Shown here piece after piece: positions 37,399-50,171 of a stretch of DNA of 64,000 bases (the first letter of the stretch is position 1; each line of letters begins with the position of its first letter). Origin of the DNA: Cerioporus squamosus (taxonomy: Eukaryota > Basidiomycota > Agaricomycetes > Polyporales > Polyporaceae); assembly GCA_022592435.1 (NCBI GenBank), contig JABYQS010000003.1:434001-498000 (forward strand), in the 5' to 3' direction. The notes under the pieces were generated by a model. It was not told the DNA's origin and ran no database searches. It worked only from the letters and a program-made list of their open reading frames with translations. The translations under genes and the position numbers were made by a program.

Positions 37399-40305
37399 CT
37401 AGCTCCGCATACTGGCATAAGACATGGATGGAGACGATGGACGTAGCTTCGATGGTCCTGGACCGGTCCAGGCTGCGTTTGCGCGGGTGTTCGCCATGGT
37501 GTGGGGCGACTGCACGCTTGTTAGGTCTTCAGAGCTGGCAAGGAATGCTGGATCAACATAGCCATTTGGGTTGTAGTGCTGGAAGCCCGACTTGCGCGAC
37601 GTCTCGCTGTTCATGGAACTCGCAGACGGTACGCGTCTGATATCCGATCCTCCGGCGAGCGGTTGGGGGACCATCGCGGGAGTTGAACCCGCATGAAGAC
37701 TCAGACTGCGATGGCGATCCGCTGAGGTTCGGGAAGAGGGGCGTGCGAAGTCGGGTTGGACAGATTGGCGACTGGAAGCCCTCGACGGGGAGCGTAGCAC
37801 GCTGGGAACCCGTTGAGAGTCATTGTAGGGTTGTCCAGGAGTGATAGGACGTGCGGATGGTGGTCTATCGCCGGGCGCGGCGGAGGAAGGACGACTGGAC
37901 GGGGTTCTGGGACGACCTGAGAAGTCGCCTCCCGCACCTACGAGGTCAAAGGAAGCGCCTCGAGATCTCGGACGCCCAACTGAGCTCGAAGCAGCGGCAG
38001 GATAGGTAGGGTAACCCTGAGCCGGCTCTGGTGTGTGTCGAGATGGGAAAGGGGGGAAGTAGGACGGGGATTGGGCAGGCGCAGTACGCGTGCCGTTGCC
38101 AAACTCGTGGTTGGCTACAGGGTAGCCTCTTGACTGCGGTCGTTCTTGGATGTAGGGATCTGGTCGAGACGGCGGCAAGGGGTGACGCGACGTGTCTGGT
38201 GACAGCATGCCATCGTGAAGGGACGCAGGGGATAGGTTTGATCCAGGTCCAGACTGGGATTGGCAAATAGCAATTTGTAAGTAGTATTGGTCTCACCGAC
38301 ATGAAATACGCACCGGAGGCTCTATGCGGATACTAATTGGAGTGGACGATGATGTACGGCGGTGAGTGGCTGCGCTAGATCCTGCTCCTAGATATGAACG
38401 GTCATCGGACGGTGGCGATTGCATGGAGCGCGAGCGTCGGTGAGAGGATGGCGGTCTGGCAGGAGTGGGCGTGGCAGGGCTTGAGGGTCTCCCCAGCGGC
38501 GATGGCGTGGTGATATGTGCGGGTCTATGGGGCGAGTAGAGCCGCTCACGAGAGGACGAAGGATGACCCTGCAGGAAAAGTCGTCAGTACAGGAGTGACA
38601 CGACTTATTGATTGACTACTAACCTGGCTGGCGGTGGATCGTCGCCATTGTTCCACCTGGTCTGGATCATCATATCTCAACTCACCTGCGATGCGCTGAT
38701 TCAACTCTCTGCTGCGTGTGTGAGGCATCGAGTGTATCTCGCTCCCATGACCGTCTACAACCACTCGGTCCTCCGGTACGGGAAATGTGACGGGGTCAGG
38801 GAAGATAGCACTCCTGACGCGTTCCTCTGTTCCAGGACTGAATTCCATGGAGCTCGCGACTTCAGGGATAGCGCTTAGCCCAGAGCTTCGCTCACGAAGG
38901 CCTCGTGTGGCGGTCTTCGGAGAACTTACGAGGTCGAATTGAGATATGGTTGTGGAAGGAAGTGATTCAGCAAGGGAACGAGGTGAACCGCGTCTCCCTG
39001 GAACGTATGCGTAATCACGGGAGGTAACGGCCGGCACCGTGGTTGAGCGGGGCTCGTCCATGACAGAAGCAGAGCTGGGAGGGATAGTGGACATCGACGG
39101 CTGCGGATGCAACTCGTGGGGTGGTGGCAGAGAGATTCCGCCGCCCGCATCCACTGAAGGGATGTAGCCGTCGGGAGGTACAGCGTAATCCGAATGCTGA
39201 GGAGAAGCTGGAGCATTGTGAACCAGCGTTGGTCGTAGGTACCGTATTTCGTCGTCCTGACCTCCGCGCCAACCATTTCCTGCTTGTGACCCGGAATCCA
39301 AGGGTGCCGACCGCAATGTAGAGGGACTGCCTATATTTTCACGGAAGCGGGAACCTTGTGCGCCAGCACCGAGGCCAACATACGGTTCACCAGTGACCGG
39401 CGCTCCGCTTCCGAGTGCCGCACCAAATGAAGAAGCCAAAGGCATCGTGGAGGGTAGAGGGGTCGAGAGGTTGAGCATGGACATACCGTCCAATGGATCT
39501 GTGCGACCAAAATCGCCTGCGCGAGACGGGCCTGGCGTCTCGCCGACCAGGCTGCCCAGAGGTGCCACGCCCGCAGGAGGCACACTGAAGTCGTCGACAC
39601 CAGAACCGCCAGCTTGTTGGTACCCTCGCCTCAGACCTTCCTGGTAACCCTCCCTCCGCCCCTCTTCGCGGGCCTGCATCATCAACTGTTGCTCCTTCAG
39701 TCTTCGTGCTGTGGAACGCGCCCTCGCCGCCGAAGCTTCGGCACTATCCCTCTGAGCCTCGATGTCCTTGAGCAAGTCGGACCCGCGGAGGATCTCGCGT
39801 TGGGCATTGTCCAGCTGGACCTTGTACATCCGTAGCTCAGAATGAACACGGTCCAGCTCCTGCTGCGTCGAGAGGCGCGCCTCGTTGACGATTTTGAACC
39901 TTTGCGCGAGCTCCAGCGCCCGCCGTTCCGCCTCTTGTGCGCGACGCGTTTCTCCATCCAGACGCTCCAACGAGGCGCGAAGGACCTTGCGGAGCTTCTT
40001 CACTTCGTTTCCCTCCTCGACCAGGTATTTGAAGAAGTCGCGATGAGCGACGCCGCGTTGGTGATGGTGTCTCCGATCGTCGAGACTATGCCCCGCGCCG
40101 GAGACCAAGGAAAGCTGCGAGTTTCGTGGATCGAGGGTTCCTATCGCTTCGTAATGGTCCTCGAGTGGGGCGGATTCGTGCTCGCTGTCAGATGGATCTT
40201 CCTGGAACGGAGAGCTAGGACGGGTTGGAATCGCATCATCCGGGCACAGCTGAGTACTCACTCGTCCGAGCTATTAGAGAAGCGCAGCTGCAGTGGATCG
40301 GCCAT
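37399..40305 (-). CDS. Uncharacterised coiled-coil and disordered protein
   Basis: Not recognised. Exons: 40262-40305, 38624-40214, 38314-38568, 37399-38253; 914 residues in one frame. The start (MADPLQLRFSNSSD) is on a 44-nt first exon; a GTG-initiated frame through intron 1 is an artefact of reading the intron. After an acidic N-terminus comes HRDFFKYLVEEGNEVKKLRK and a clear coiled coil (about 70-190, ending REEGRREGYQEGLRRGYQ). The remaining 700 residues are rich in Ser, Pro, Arg and Gly with no domain that I can identify, and include many SP/TP sites that could be phosphorylated. It could be a cytoskeletal or polarity scaffold, but this is a guess from composition only. Confidence 0.75.
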
Positions 40306-40676
40306 ATAGATATGTTGTTGAAGATCTCCAAGATGTCTCTGGCAAGGTATCGTTCGCGCAGGGAGATTAGCAAAGAGTAGTACTGCAGAGTACAGCTGTG
40401 TTGGGATATAGCCAGATGACGACACAAGTCACTATGCGTACAGACGTGTATAGAGCTAAGCAGATACAATAGATGGCGGTCTATGATGGAGCAGCGAGCA
40501 TAACGCAGGAGAGAAGAGATAAGACGAGGAGAGAATTGCTAGGGCAATGGGAACAAGTCGCCAGCAGACTCAGAGTTCGCGGACGCTGTAACCGGACAGC
40601 GTCTAGCGTCTATTGTCCCGCTAGCACGGCGGCAGAACCACTTTGCTGGTTTGCAGTGACGCCGCCGCTTGTCGAG
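40306..40676. promoter_or_regulatory. Divergent promoter region, coiled-coil gene / Coq10
   Basis: The 371 bp between opposite start codons. No specific element could be assigned. Confidence 0.45.
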
Positions 40677-41473
40677 ATGGCTCTCCTGTACCGCCTTGCA
40701 CACCATACCCGCCCACAGCTATCGAGAAACATATTCACTCTACCAGACCTCTCCTCGTTATCGCCGTTCTCAGGTCAGGGCGGAAATGACCAGGACTCCC
40801 AAGTCTACCACGAACGCAAGATCTTCCCGTTCGTCGATGTTTGCCACCTGCGAGTCCCGAAAGGCTTCTCTGACCAACATCGCTATCCAGGTACTCGCAG
40901 AAGCAGCTGTATGAGCTAGTAGCGGACGCCTCCTCGTACCCGCGCTTCCTGCCGTTCTGCACGAATGCTCGCGTGCTCAACAAGTATCCTCACCCTTCCG
41001 ACCCGTCTGGGCGGCTAAATATGGACGTCGAACTCACCGTCGGCTTCTTGTCGTTCAAGGAAAGCTACGTGAGCAAGGTCACATGTAGGCCATACGAGTC
41101 CGTCGAGGTAAGGTTTGGAGTTTGCTATGAAGCAAGAGGCGACACCGACTGATTTAATGTACAGGCCGTGGCTGCCTCATCGACGCCGCTCTTCAAGACC
41201 CTGAACACGGTGTGGCGCTTCCAGCCTGCATCCCCCAGCTCGCCACACGCGGCTCAGAGGGACCCGGTCAGCCAATCGATGGTCGGTGCTGCTCCTGAAC
41301 CTGCGAGCAAGGACGACGCGAAGCCGACATTGGTCACCTTGGATCTGTCGTTCGCCTTCGCGAATCCAGTGCACGCCGCGGTGTCCGCAACCGTCTTCGG
41401 CCAGGTATCGAAGTTGATGGTCAAGGCCTTCGAGGAACGTTGCTTGGAGATCTACGGACAGGGCAAGGCATAG
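40677..41473 (+). CDS. COQ10: Coenzyme Q-binding protein Coq10, mitochondrial
   Basis: START-like lipid-binding protein of the mitochondrial inner membrane that delivers coenzyme Q to respiratory complexes. Exons: 40677-40828, 40891-41107, 41165-41473; 225 residues. The N-terminus is basic and lacks acidic residues (about 1-22), as expected for a mitochondrial presequence. The Coq10/polyketide-cyclase fold starts at YHERKIFPYSQKQLYELV and continues through SSYPRFLPFC and NMDVELTVGFLSFKESYVS. The conserved C-terminal helix is AVSATVFGQVSKLMVKAFEE. An Ala/Pro/Gln-rich loop of about 30 residues near 150-180 looks like an insertion compared with the yeast protein. Intron 1 has the weak donor GTTCGT, chosen because it alone keeps the FP-YSQ join in frame. 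Confidence 0.92.
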
Positions 41474-44302
41474 GAACAGTGACATGACCCGCAGTTTCAT
41501 CTTCTTTTGGACACTTGCATGCCATTACGATCCGGACACTCAGTACTGAGTCTTCGTATACCTGTGAACGGCCCGTTGCCTCGTGTTTCCCTTGTTGTGC
41601 GTATCGGTGGAACTATTCATAGAGGAGCCGAGAACGGTCTTTGGTGAACGCTGCCTGCACTCCACTCTTGAGACTTACGGCATTCTGGTTCCTGGTCGCA
41701 CATCTCCAGGCGGATCGTCGGGGCCACCACCATATCGAATCAATTCTGATGTAGTACCCACAAGGAACCCTTAAGCTTGTACGACGTCGGCTTTCGGGCT
41801 CCCAATAAGTCGTGCATACATTGGCTAGCTCGCAAATCATCTATCGCGGAGCCCCGAGGGGACTGCACCCGACCGCCATGACTTCATAGGAGCCTGTCCG
41901 AGAAGGTTCTGCCCATAACTATGCCTTCTACGAAGGGATGACCGGCATTGAGGAGCGTGATAGCGACCACGGATGCAAGGGCGCAAGCGAACAGAAGACT
42001 GAGCGAGGCGTTGCAGAAGCGGTAGACACATGCTCACCTCCACAACATGGAAGTTCACCCAAGATCATTGCGCATGCCGGCTTTCTGCAGGCTGGGAGAG
42101 GGGCTCGATAGAGGACCACATGTGTCCCTGTTGAAAGGGAGCACGGAAGAGAACAAGCTGTCAGCTCTCCAGTAAACAGTGGAAGGCAGGACATTGTATG
42201 CGAGCGAGGTTTATGGTTTCATAGGGGACATGTATGGATGTAGAGGTATACTCACATGGTTCGAGGCCACCTAGCAGCCTTAGAAAAAGCGCGATGGAAT
42301 GCGTAATAACGTGAGGGACCTTGTGGGCCTGGAGAATCGCGCATAGTAGTCGCCGAAGAGGCGCAGCCCCTACAGGAAAGCAGACCAACAGTCTGAGTAT
42401 CAGCGAACCGGTGCGCACGCCAAGTCGAGAAGTACAAACCAAGTACGGGAGGAGGGCCACTCTCTGGATGACCCAGGCAGGGGTGATGGTCTATGGCATG
42501 GGCAGAAGCAGATCGGATGGGTTATAAACCATACTCCCTCCAGCTGAAGATGTCAATCAGAAATACCGGGCGGTTCCGCACGTACTGCTGCTTCTGCATG
42601 GTATGCGCCGGTATCTTGATCGGTATTGTCGCAATTCAGTGCGGGACTCCGAAGCCCGAGGTAACGAAACGACGTCGGAGCTTGCATGATAAGAAGATGC
42701 ACCGATCGCAAAACCGGTGCCTTGGGCATGGCAGGGGAGTCGTTCACTGCAGGGCGCACACGGTCAGTGCCCGTGTGGTCAGCGAGGGTGCGTTTGCGCG
42801 TGTGGGGAGGGAATGCCAATAGAACAGGGTCTTCTGTCATCGGGCTTCCATGAGTGATGAGTGGCCCTTAAGATTCGAACACCGCATGAACAGACAGCTT
42901 CTGCGAGGAAACATGAGCGTCAGAGGATGCAGGCTGTGATCGCAGACCCTAGTCCAGCCCCCTGTGGGCGTTGAGTAAGGCGCGTACGTCAGAATGAGAG
43001 GGGACGATCACATACGCGAACCACTGACGCTTCGTAGACACACGTAGCACGACCGAAGCCGGGTGGGTGGACCGTTGCCTCTTGATCAGATGACAACTCA
43101 GGGTAACATCGACCGAGAAACCGAGGGGGGTTCATGAGGAAGGAACGGTCCGCATCCGCGAGAAATTCTTCCCAAGTTCGCTCGAGCATGGGTGACCAGC
43201 ATCGAAGTCGAAACACGAGGATGCCGAGAAGGGCGCCATCTAGAACCTCGCAGGCACCGACCGGCATGGCCATGCGTGAATACACCTTCGACTTGCCTTA
43301 GGGAGCGCACTTACCGCGCTCAAGTGTAGAGCTCAGTGTAACCCCCCACCGGGAGGGTTCCGTTGAGCAACCGTGCTGAGCCACCGCTAGCGCTGTACCC
43401 ATTCACTTCGCGCTGTTTCGCATGTGCACGTATCCGGGAGAAGGATGCCATGAGTTACCGCCGGTTTTTGTCCTCTTCAATTTGAATCGTTCGTAGACAC
43501 GTCGCCGACTCGGGGGGATTCGTACCTAACCGTCCAAGTTCGCGGAAGCGCATCTTCCGAGAGCCCTTGAAAGCTTGAACAGCCAACATTCAACGTGGCA
43601 CTGCACGCGCATTGCATGTGCCGAGGTCAGAGAGTTGTATTGACCGAGAGATCGAACTACCAGCTGCAGCGATCGGTGCATATCGCTGGAAGAAGGCGCA
43701 TGATCGGTCTAGAATTCAACAAGCTTTCAGCACTTATCGTGAGCACATCCTACTAGTCACCTACAGAACAGGTCGACACTCGCCTGAACGCCACCGTCAG
43801 AATGGCGAACCAACGACCGGGAATTTGGAACATACGAGGAAGCCGCCAGAGGTGGTTGAGATCGGATAGTCAATTGCCCTACCTGATTCCATGCGAGGGC
43901 CGCGTGTGAGCTGAGATTGACGAGTTGGGGACACGACAGTATTCGCATGTCGTCGAGAACACGTCGCAGACACGCATATGCGTCCGGCTGCCATGTTTCA
44001 CTGGAACGTTAACTGGTCCTCACGGCGATACTGTGTTTGCTCTCAGACACACATTAGCCTTCGACAAGACAGAAGTAGGCCTCTTACCGAACAGCTGCGG
44101 GGAGTTGATGCCTAAGACAGGGACAGGACGCTTGAAAGCAGCTACATTCAAAATCATACATGATGACAGATATAGCAGCTGATAAATAAGCACGATATGT
44201 GGTTACAAGCCGTCGTACACATTGCGGCCTACTGAATCTTCATGTACACCGAGCATCCTACACTGGCATGGTATCAGAACGGTCGGATGGGTGAGCAGAG
44301 GC
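41474..44302. other. 2.8-kb gene-poor region
   Basis: No exon series with coding character and no transposon protein signature on either strand. Possible short frames (for example 42989-43285 -, 42161-42460 -) do not join into a recognisable protein. Confidence 0.55.
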
Positions 44303-45069
44303 TCAGACCGCATAGTCCTGAGCGTTCTCAGGGCAGTCACGAGCAATCTGCAAGTTCCGATGATGGTCAGATTGGACTACATATATCGCACAGCGGGCTA
44401 CTGACATGACCTTCCTGCTGACACTTGTAGCAGGTCTTGTTCTTGTTCGGGTTGCCAACGGGAGCGCCAGTATCAGCTACGGTAGTACCGGGAGCTGCGA
44501 GGCAGTCTCTGTGAAGACAACACGGTGAGGATGACGCTGCGGAGTTTGAGATGGCGCCTGTAACGTACCTGGCCATATGGTTGGGACCTCCGCAACGATA
44601 ACACTTGATCGCTGGAAGCGTCGATGCCAAGGTGCGCCCGGGGGGAGCAGGACGGCCGCCAAAGGCGCCGTTGGGGCATGAGCGCGCGAAGTGTCCGAAC
44701 CGGCCACAGTTCTACATAATTGCCCCAGCCGACTTTGTTCAGAACGCGGGAAGAGTGGGGTATATCGCGGACTCACGTAGCACTTCTGGCCGGAGTTCTG
44801 CTTAAGACTGGGACACTCGGCCTGGATGTGGCCTACACCTCCGCACGAATAGCACTGCTTAGCCGCGACCGAGCGGGGCTGGGGGCATGCCGCAGACTCA
44901 TGTCCTGGCTGGCGGCAATTGTAGCAGAGACGCTGCTCCGAGGAACAATTCTCTGCGATGTGCCCCACTGGACAAGCACAAACGGTTACGCCAAGCGTGC
45001 AACAAGGACATAGATGCACGCACAATTGCCGCACTTGAAACAACCCTTCCTGCTGAACTGATACGCCAT
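44303..45069 (-). CDS. GIS2: CCHC zinc-knuckle nucleic acid-binding protein (Gis2/Byr3/CNBP)
   Basis: Binds single-stranded nucleic acid, acts on mRNA translation and stability, and joins stress granules in yeast. Exons: 45024-45069, 44777-44967, 44569-44711, 44406-44508, 44303-44347; 175 residues. Six C-x2-C-x4-H-x4-C knuckles are visible: CFKCGNLGHIAENC, CYNCRQPGHESAAC, CYSCGGVGHIQAEC, CYNCGRFGHFARSC, CYRCGGPNHMARDC and CYKCQQEGHIARDC. Knuckles 1, 4, 5 and 6 are each split by an intron, so the joins can be checked by the motif itself. It lacks any Gag-like extension, so it is a cellular gene and not a retroelement fragment. It is the only gene found in the 41.5-47.7 kb stretch. Confidence 0.95.
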
Positions 45070-47685
45070 ACTAGCCTGACTTCTCTACAGATTGCCTGAA
45101 CCTAGCATAGGGGTTACCAGAGTCCGGGGAGTCAAAGTGTGCGGATGGGTTTACGTACCTCGCTTCTTCCCTCTTCCTACAAACCCAGCCTTCCTTTCCA
45201 CCCTCCTTCGTAATTAAAGGATAGGACCGGCGACGAGTGAGATGAGCGATTGCGATAAACCAAGAAGATGGCGGAGCACCTGCATCTGCGCCGCTGCTTC
45301 AGGGCCGGCCTTCTTGCCGAATGCGGCAACTCCAAGATGCCCGCCAGCTGCGTCGCTGCTCACTCCGACTGCTGCAATGCCTGCATTCTGCTGCCCTGTC
45401 GCCCTCGCCGCGGTTTGTCGCGCTCGTGTCGAGTGCAGAATACACGCGAACTGCTATTGCCTCCCTGGGCTGGCGTGCTTCGGCCATGCGTCTGGCAGAA
45501 GTGTCCCACACGCGAGAAACCGCGTGGCAGCTTCCATGTCTGCGGTCGACCCAAGCACCGATCTCGCCTCCGCTGCGTCGAGGATGGCCGGAACCTCATG
45601 CGGAGTCCTCCTCGTCTGCGTTCTCGCCGCGTTGCTCGTCACACATAATGAAAGCTGCGCCCGAGATTTCCTGATGGAGCACCCCGCAAGCGTCCCTTGG
45701 CACGACTGGTGCACAGATGTCATCTCGCGCTTAGCAGATTGAGTACAGGTGAGTACCCAATGACCTTCACTCCGCCAACCCCATTCACTTGTCCGATAAT
45801 CAGGTCAAGAGCCCGTCGCCTGGTATCTCCCCGCATGTTCTTCACAACTGCGGAAGTCGAAAAATGTCAGACCGCCCAAGGAGGGTCAGTACCAGCCTTG
45901 GTGATATCTTGATCCGGATCCGAATCTCCGACCCCAGCATAAAAGCCTTGTGAGATTTTTCTTTCTACTCCGGGCGCATCTCATCTTCCCCTGTGCGTCC
46001 CTGCGTCTCGGTATGTCCCTCTGCTCTACCAGCTGCATCCATGGCTCCTTACTGACCGCTGCTCGACCCCTCATCGACCTTGCAGGAGTGTCCGTCACCT
46101 ACAGCCTTCCAGTGTACATCCGACCTCCGCCCACCCGCATCCATCGCGCTTCTTGTTAGGTCGAACATCTGTTTCGCTTAAGGTGTGCCGTACATGCCTT
46201 GCAGATTGGGTTCAGAGATTGAGTAATTGACCCCGCAGACTCGGTCGTGAGGCTTCTGCGAAGCGGCATGCGCGGCCTAGCAAGACGCGTAGTACCGAGC
46301 GCGCGAAGTGTGGGTCTATGCGTGGAAGGGCGGGCACTCTCAGGTGTACCCCGACGCTTGTCGCGTCACCTGTGAGTAACTCCTCGGACTTGGAACTGAC
46401 AGGAAGTTACTCACTTAACCCAACGCTGCGCATTCAGTCTGCTTTGTATGAGTAGGCGTCGTGTTCCCTAACCGGGACCGATTACAATCCGTGATCAATA
46501 CATTGCACACGTTGTGTAACCATATTGTCCGCGGAACATGACCGGTAGATCGACGCGTCGACGCGATGAAGCATCTGGCCGTGAGCTTCTCCCTGCTTCC
46601 CTGGTACGTAATCATTTGTGTGACGCATCTCTTTGCTAAAGTGACGCCGGTCCAGACTGTACGAGTGCCGTGCTGAGAGCATTTGAGCGACTGGGAGATT
46701 TTTGCCGGACACAAGCGGACTCCGAGTCACGACAATCACGACGTACAGAACCCTCTCCCCCTTCATTCAGCTGCAGGACCGTCATGTCGCACTCCCACGA
46801 GCTGGGCAGCCTTGTCTGCAGCCTCCTTACAGGCCAGACATGTCCCCCGGCACGTAAGCAGGCTGCCGGTCAACTCGGTACTGGTCCCTGGATGGAACCG
46901 CCGCTCCACCACCTGGCATGCTAGTCATGTCAGAGTCGCCTTGTGACGTGGTGGACACCATTGGCGCAACTCGACGTTTGGTGCCTTATGGAACAAACGA
47001 GTTGTGATTAATGGTGGTCGCACATGGTGATGGCACACGTCCAGATGGGTGCGCTTCGAGCGAGAGAGCGACGCGTTACAGGCTGTGGCCTGAGGGCAGA
47101 CGGTGGCGGGACTGTCCCTACACACCCCTCGGGGTTCTGGCTTGCTCACCGTGGTGGACGTCTTGAATCTATGATGCCGGGTCGTTCAACAGATGCTTAC
47201 ATTCAACTCGTGATGTTGAATTTCGCAGGCACGCCGATAAGCTTGAGGATGCCTCGCAGTTGCCGGCTTGATCCACGCCACCGTATTAATACCGCATAGG
47301 CATGCGGTCACAGATCCTGCGCCATGACGAGGCAGAGGCAGTGCAGATAGCGCGATGGTACGTTTTTTGCAGTGGAAGTACTATGTGTGTCTAGCACCGA
47401 GCTATTATCCAGTGAATGACAATTACTAGCTACGGCTTTCTCACAGGCGGCTCACGAAGCAGTGGTTTAAAGCGGTTGCACACTTTACTTACCGAAACGG
47501 GCCTTTGGAACGTGGAGTCATGTAGTGTGTTCTCAGGGCGCAGTATCCGCTTATCTCTTGCGCTTACTCAGGCGCAGGCGGCTCAGCGCTCCTCCGTCGG
47601 CGTACGCACGCCCTCACATAAGTCATCAATCGACCCATGGAGGCACAGTGCCTCCTTCGCACCTACGACGAGCATCCCCGCCGCA
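45070..47685. other. 2.6-kb gene-poor region
   Basis: Holds the Gis2 promoter on the left and the aminotransferase promoter on the right. A frame of 166 codons (45242-45742, +) is Ala/Cys/Arg-rich with overlapping frames on both strands and is not called. A short hairpin lies at 46372-46414. Confidence 0.55.
46372..46414. repeat. 10-bp perfect inverted repeat
   Basis: GTGAGTAACT (46372-46381) and AGTTACTCAC (46405-46414) with a 23-nt spacer. No adjoining gene explains it. Confidence 0.6.
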
Positions 47686-49956
47686 ATGTCGCAATCGCCC
47701 AGCGAGAAAGTGCAGTCCCAAGAGAAGCGGAAGGCGATCGACCTGTCCCATCACCTGTCCGACCTCTCGCGCGCGCGTGCGACATCACCTCTCAAGGGCC
47801 TAGCGCGGTACTTCGGTCGAGCCGACCTGATCAGCCTGGCCGGGGGTACGCTTCTGTGGGCTTCACAGGAAAGGAAAGCGTAGTATTGACGTCCGCGGTG
47901 TGCAGGAATGCCCAATGAGGCATACTTCCCATTTGCTGCCATCTCGGGTGACGGTACGTGCGGGGTTCTTGCCAAGTGACAGCTTGCCGTGACTGCCAGA
48001 TGACCTCGTTCGCGTTGTAGCCCTTGTTCCCGACTCGTTCTCTACTGCAAGCAGCCAGTCCGAGTCATCCCTCTCGTGGATTTGGAAGCTCTTTGGTTCC
48101 CGTAAGGAGAAGACAACGAGCATCACCATCCCGAAGTACCCCGCAAACAAGGATGACATCACGCTCAAGGTCGCTCTTCAGTATGGCACCGCGACTGGTC
48201 TACCCCAGCTTCAGAAGTTCATAAACGAGCTTGTGGAGAAGATATACCAGCCTGCGTACTCGGATTGGACGACTCTCGTGCAGACCGGGAACACAGATGG
48301 GTAATTGCCGCATCTCTCGATCGTGTGAGGTAATGCGCTGAGCATGAATAACTCGCTGTCCGACAGGTGGGGGAGAGCGGTCACAACCCTTTGCAACCCG
48401 GGAGAAGCTTTCATTACGGAGGACTGGACCTATCCCTCGGCCCTGGCTGGCAGTGCACCTCACGGCATCCATCCCGTCGGAGTGCTCATGGATGACCAGG
48501 GGATGCGCAGCGACGAACTTCGGAAGCTACTTGCGGAATGGGACGAGAGTGTGCGGGGGTGCAAACGGTGAGGAAGTTCAACGTTCACCATTGGATGGGC
48601 AATGCGCTGATCCTTTTACAGACCCCATGTGATGTACACGGTTCCAGTCGGCCAGAACCCCACCGGCGTCGTGAGTTCTACTCGCTTCATGCACACAGTA
48701 ATATCACTCAATATGTCTGCAGACTATGGGGTTGGATCGTAAGAAGGAAATTTACGACATCTGTGTCGAATACGGTATGTCGTGCATCCGCAGCACGGTC
48801 GAGATGCATGATTAAGCGTACGAATCATTGCAGACGTGATCATAGTCGAGGACGACCCCTACTACTTCCTGCAAATGGGGTCATATGACGCGAAGTCAGA
48901 CCGGGCCTCCCAGGCTATGCATGCTGATCCCGAGAGCTGGCTGTTGAGCCTTGCGCCAAGTTATGTCAAGTACGTATTCCCTCTCATCCCATCCGGCGTT
49001 ATGTTTACCCACATCAGGATCGACTACCAAGGTCGGGTCATCCGTCTCGACACATTCTCCAAGGTACGGCATCTGGCTTCATGGCTGGCCTCGCGTCCTC
49101 GGTTTCTTTGCTCACGCGCTCGCAGACTATAGCACCCGGTTCTCGTCTCGGCTTCTATACCTGCAACCCTCGGTTCGCGGAAAGGCTCGAGCGCGCAGGC
49201 GAAGTGTCGACTCAGGCTCCGTGCGGCTTTGGCCAGGTGCGTTGACACAGTACTCACGTCGTCCGTACTGCCTCGCTGAATATTAGGTTCTTCCAGTCCC
49301 TTATTGCTCAGCTGCTGACGACCTGGAAGTACGATGGATATGTCAGATGGCTTCAAGGTATGGAAACTTTACTACGTGTCGCTCGGTTCTGGTGATCACC
49401 TCCGACCGTCCACAGGTTTGGCCGTTCAATACAAGTCCCGTCGCGACTTCCTACTCGATGCGCTTCGGGAGGAGTTCCACATGCAGGCGTCGATTGGCAC
49501 GACATCCTCGTGGAAGGGCTGCACCGTATACACCGCATCGGCCAAGCCGAAGGCCGGTAACAACCGTATGTCGGAGAAGCGTGCGTACGGCTCCAAGGCT
49601 TTGTTTAGCTTGGTGCCCCCGACGTCTGGGATGTTTATCTGGCTCAAGCTGCACTTCGAGAACGTGCCCGGGTTCCAACCGGACGAGGAGCCTAACACGA
49701 TGGAGATGAAGCTCTGGGTCAAGATCGCGGAGGCCGGTGTACTCATTGGACCTGGTCGCTATTTCTCTTCGGATGAAGAGCAAGCGAGCCCGGTAGATGG
49801 TCACTTCCGGATTGCGTTCAGCTACGCTTCGGTACGTCCTCGCTGCAATGCTCTGTACGGTGACCTAATCCCTCGTACACACTGCAGGAGGAGGACTTCA
49901 CCAAGGCAGTCAAGATCTTCGGCGAGGTTCTGCGTGAATTTTTCCAGGAGCAGTGA
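47686..49956 (+). CDS. Aromatic amino acid aminotransferase, Aro8/KAT-II type
   Basis: PLP-dependent transaminase of class I/II acting on aromatic amino acids or 2-aminoadipate with 2-oxoglutarate. Exons: 47686-47845, 47906-47953, 48021-48300, 48367-48567, 48622-48670, 48723-48774, 48834-48969, 49018-49063, 49126-49236, 49297-49357, 49416-49831, 49888-49956; 542 residues. Family blocks: LISLAGGMPNEAYFPF, VALQYGTATGLPQLQKFI, VQTGNTDG, MYTVPVGQNPTG, VIIVEDDPYYFLQMG, and DTFSK-TIAPGSRLGF with the PLP-binding Lys at about 324, exactly at an exon end. The last block is GHFRIAFSYAS. Twelve exons, several below 62 nt, make it the second most split gene here. Substrate preference (aromatic or 2-aminoadipate) is not decidable by eye. 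Confidence 0.93.
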
Positions 49957-50091
49957 CGCACATCTTTCTTGTTGATTTAGGCCGGTTAATTTATGTGGTT
50001 GTAAGTACTGTAGAGGTTCAGCGGGAGCTGTCATGACGATAGTACTGTAGTCCGACACTCGGAATGTAAAGCTGGAAGGCGAGCCTTGTAT

Positions 50092-50171
50092 GGTGAGATG
50101 GCCGAGCGGTCTAAGGCGCCAGACTAAGGATCTGGTCCTCACGGGCGTGGGTTCGAATCCCACTCTCATCA
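50092..50171 (+). tRNA. tRNA-Leu (anticodon AAG)
   Basis: An 80-nt class II tRNA without intron. Acceptor stem GGTGAGA (50092-50098) pairs with TCTCATC (50164-50170), with one G-U pair. The anticodon stem CCAGA/TCTGG encloses loop CTAAGGA with anticodon AAG at 50126-50128. A long variable arm (about 50136-50146) and T arm GTGGG-TTCGAAT-CCCAC follow. The discriminator base is A. A T-run at 50173-50176 and a longer one near 50183 serve as Pol III terminators. Decodes CUU (and CUC as inosine). Confidence 0.95.

Noticed and set aside
40215..40261. GTG start giving MSTQLCPDD for the coiled-coil protein
   Set aside because: These bases are intron 1 (GTGAGT...CCTAG); an upstream ATG exon joins in frame.
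44303..45069. Zinc knuckles as a retrotransposon Gag remnant
   Set aside because: Six regularly spaced knuckles, five exons in frame and no capsid, protease or reverse transcriptase nearby; this is Gis2.
45242..45742. A 166-codon frame with many cysteines
   Set aside because: No spacing pattern of a zinc or disulfide domain, and equally open frames overlap on both strands.
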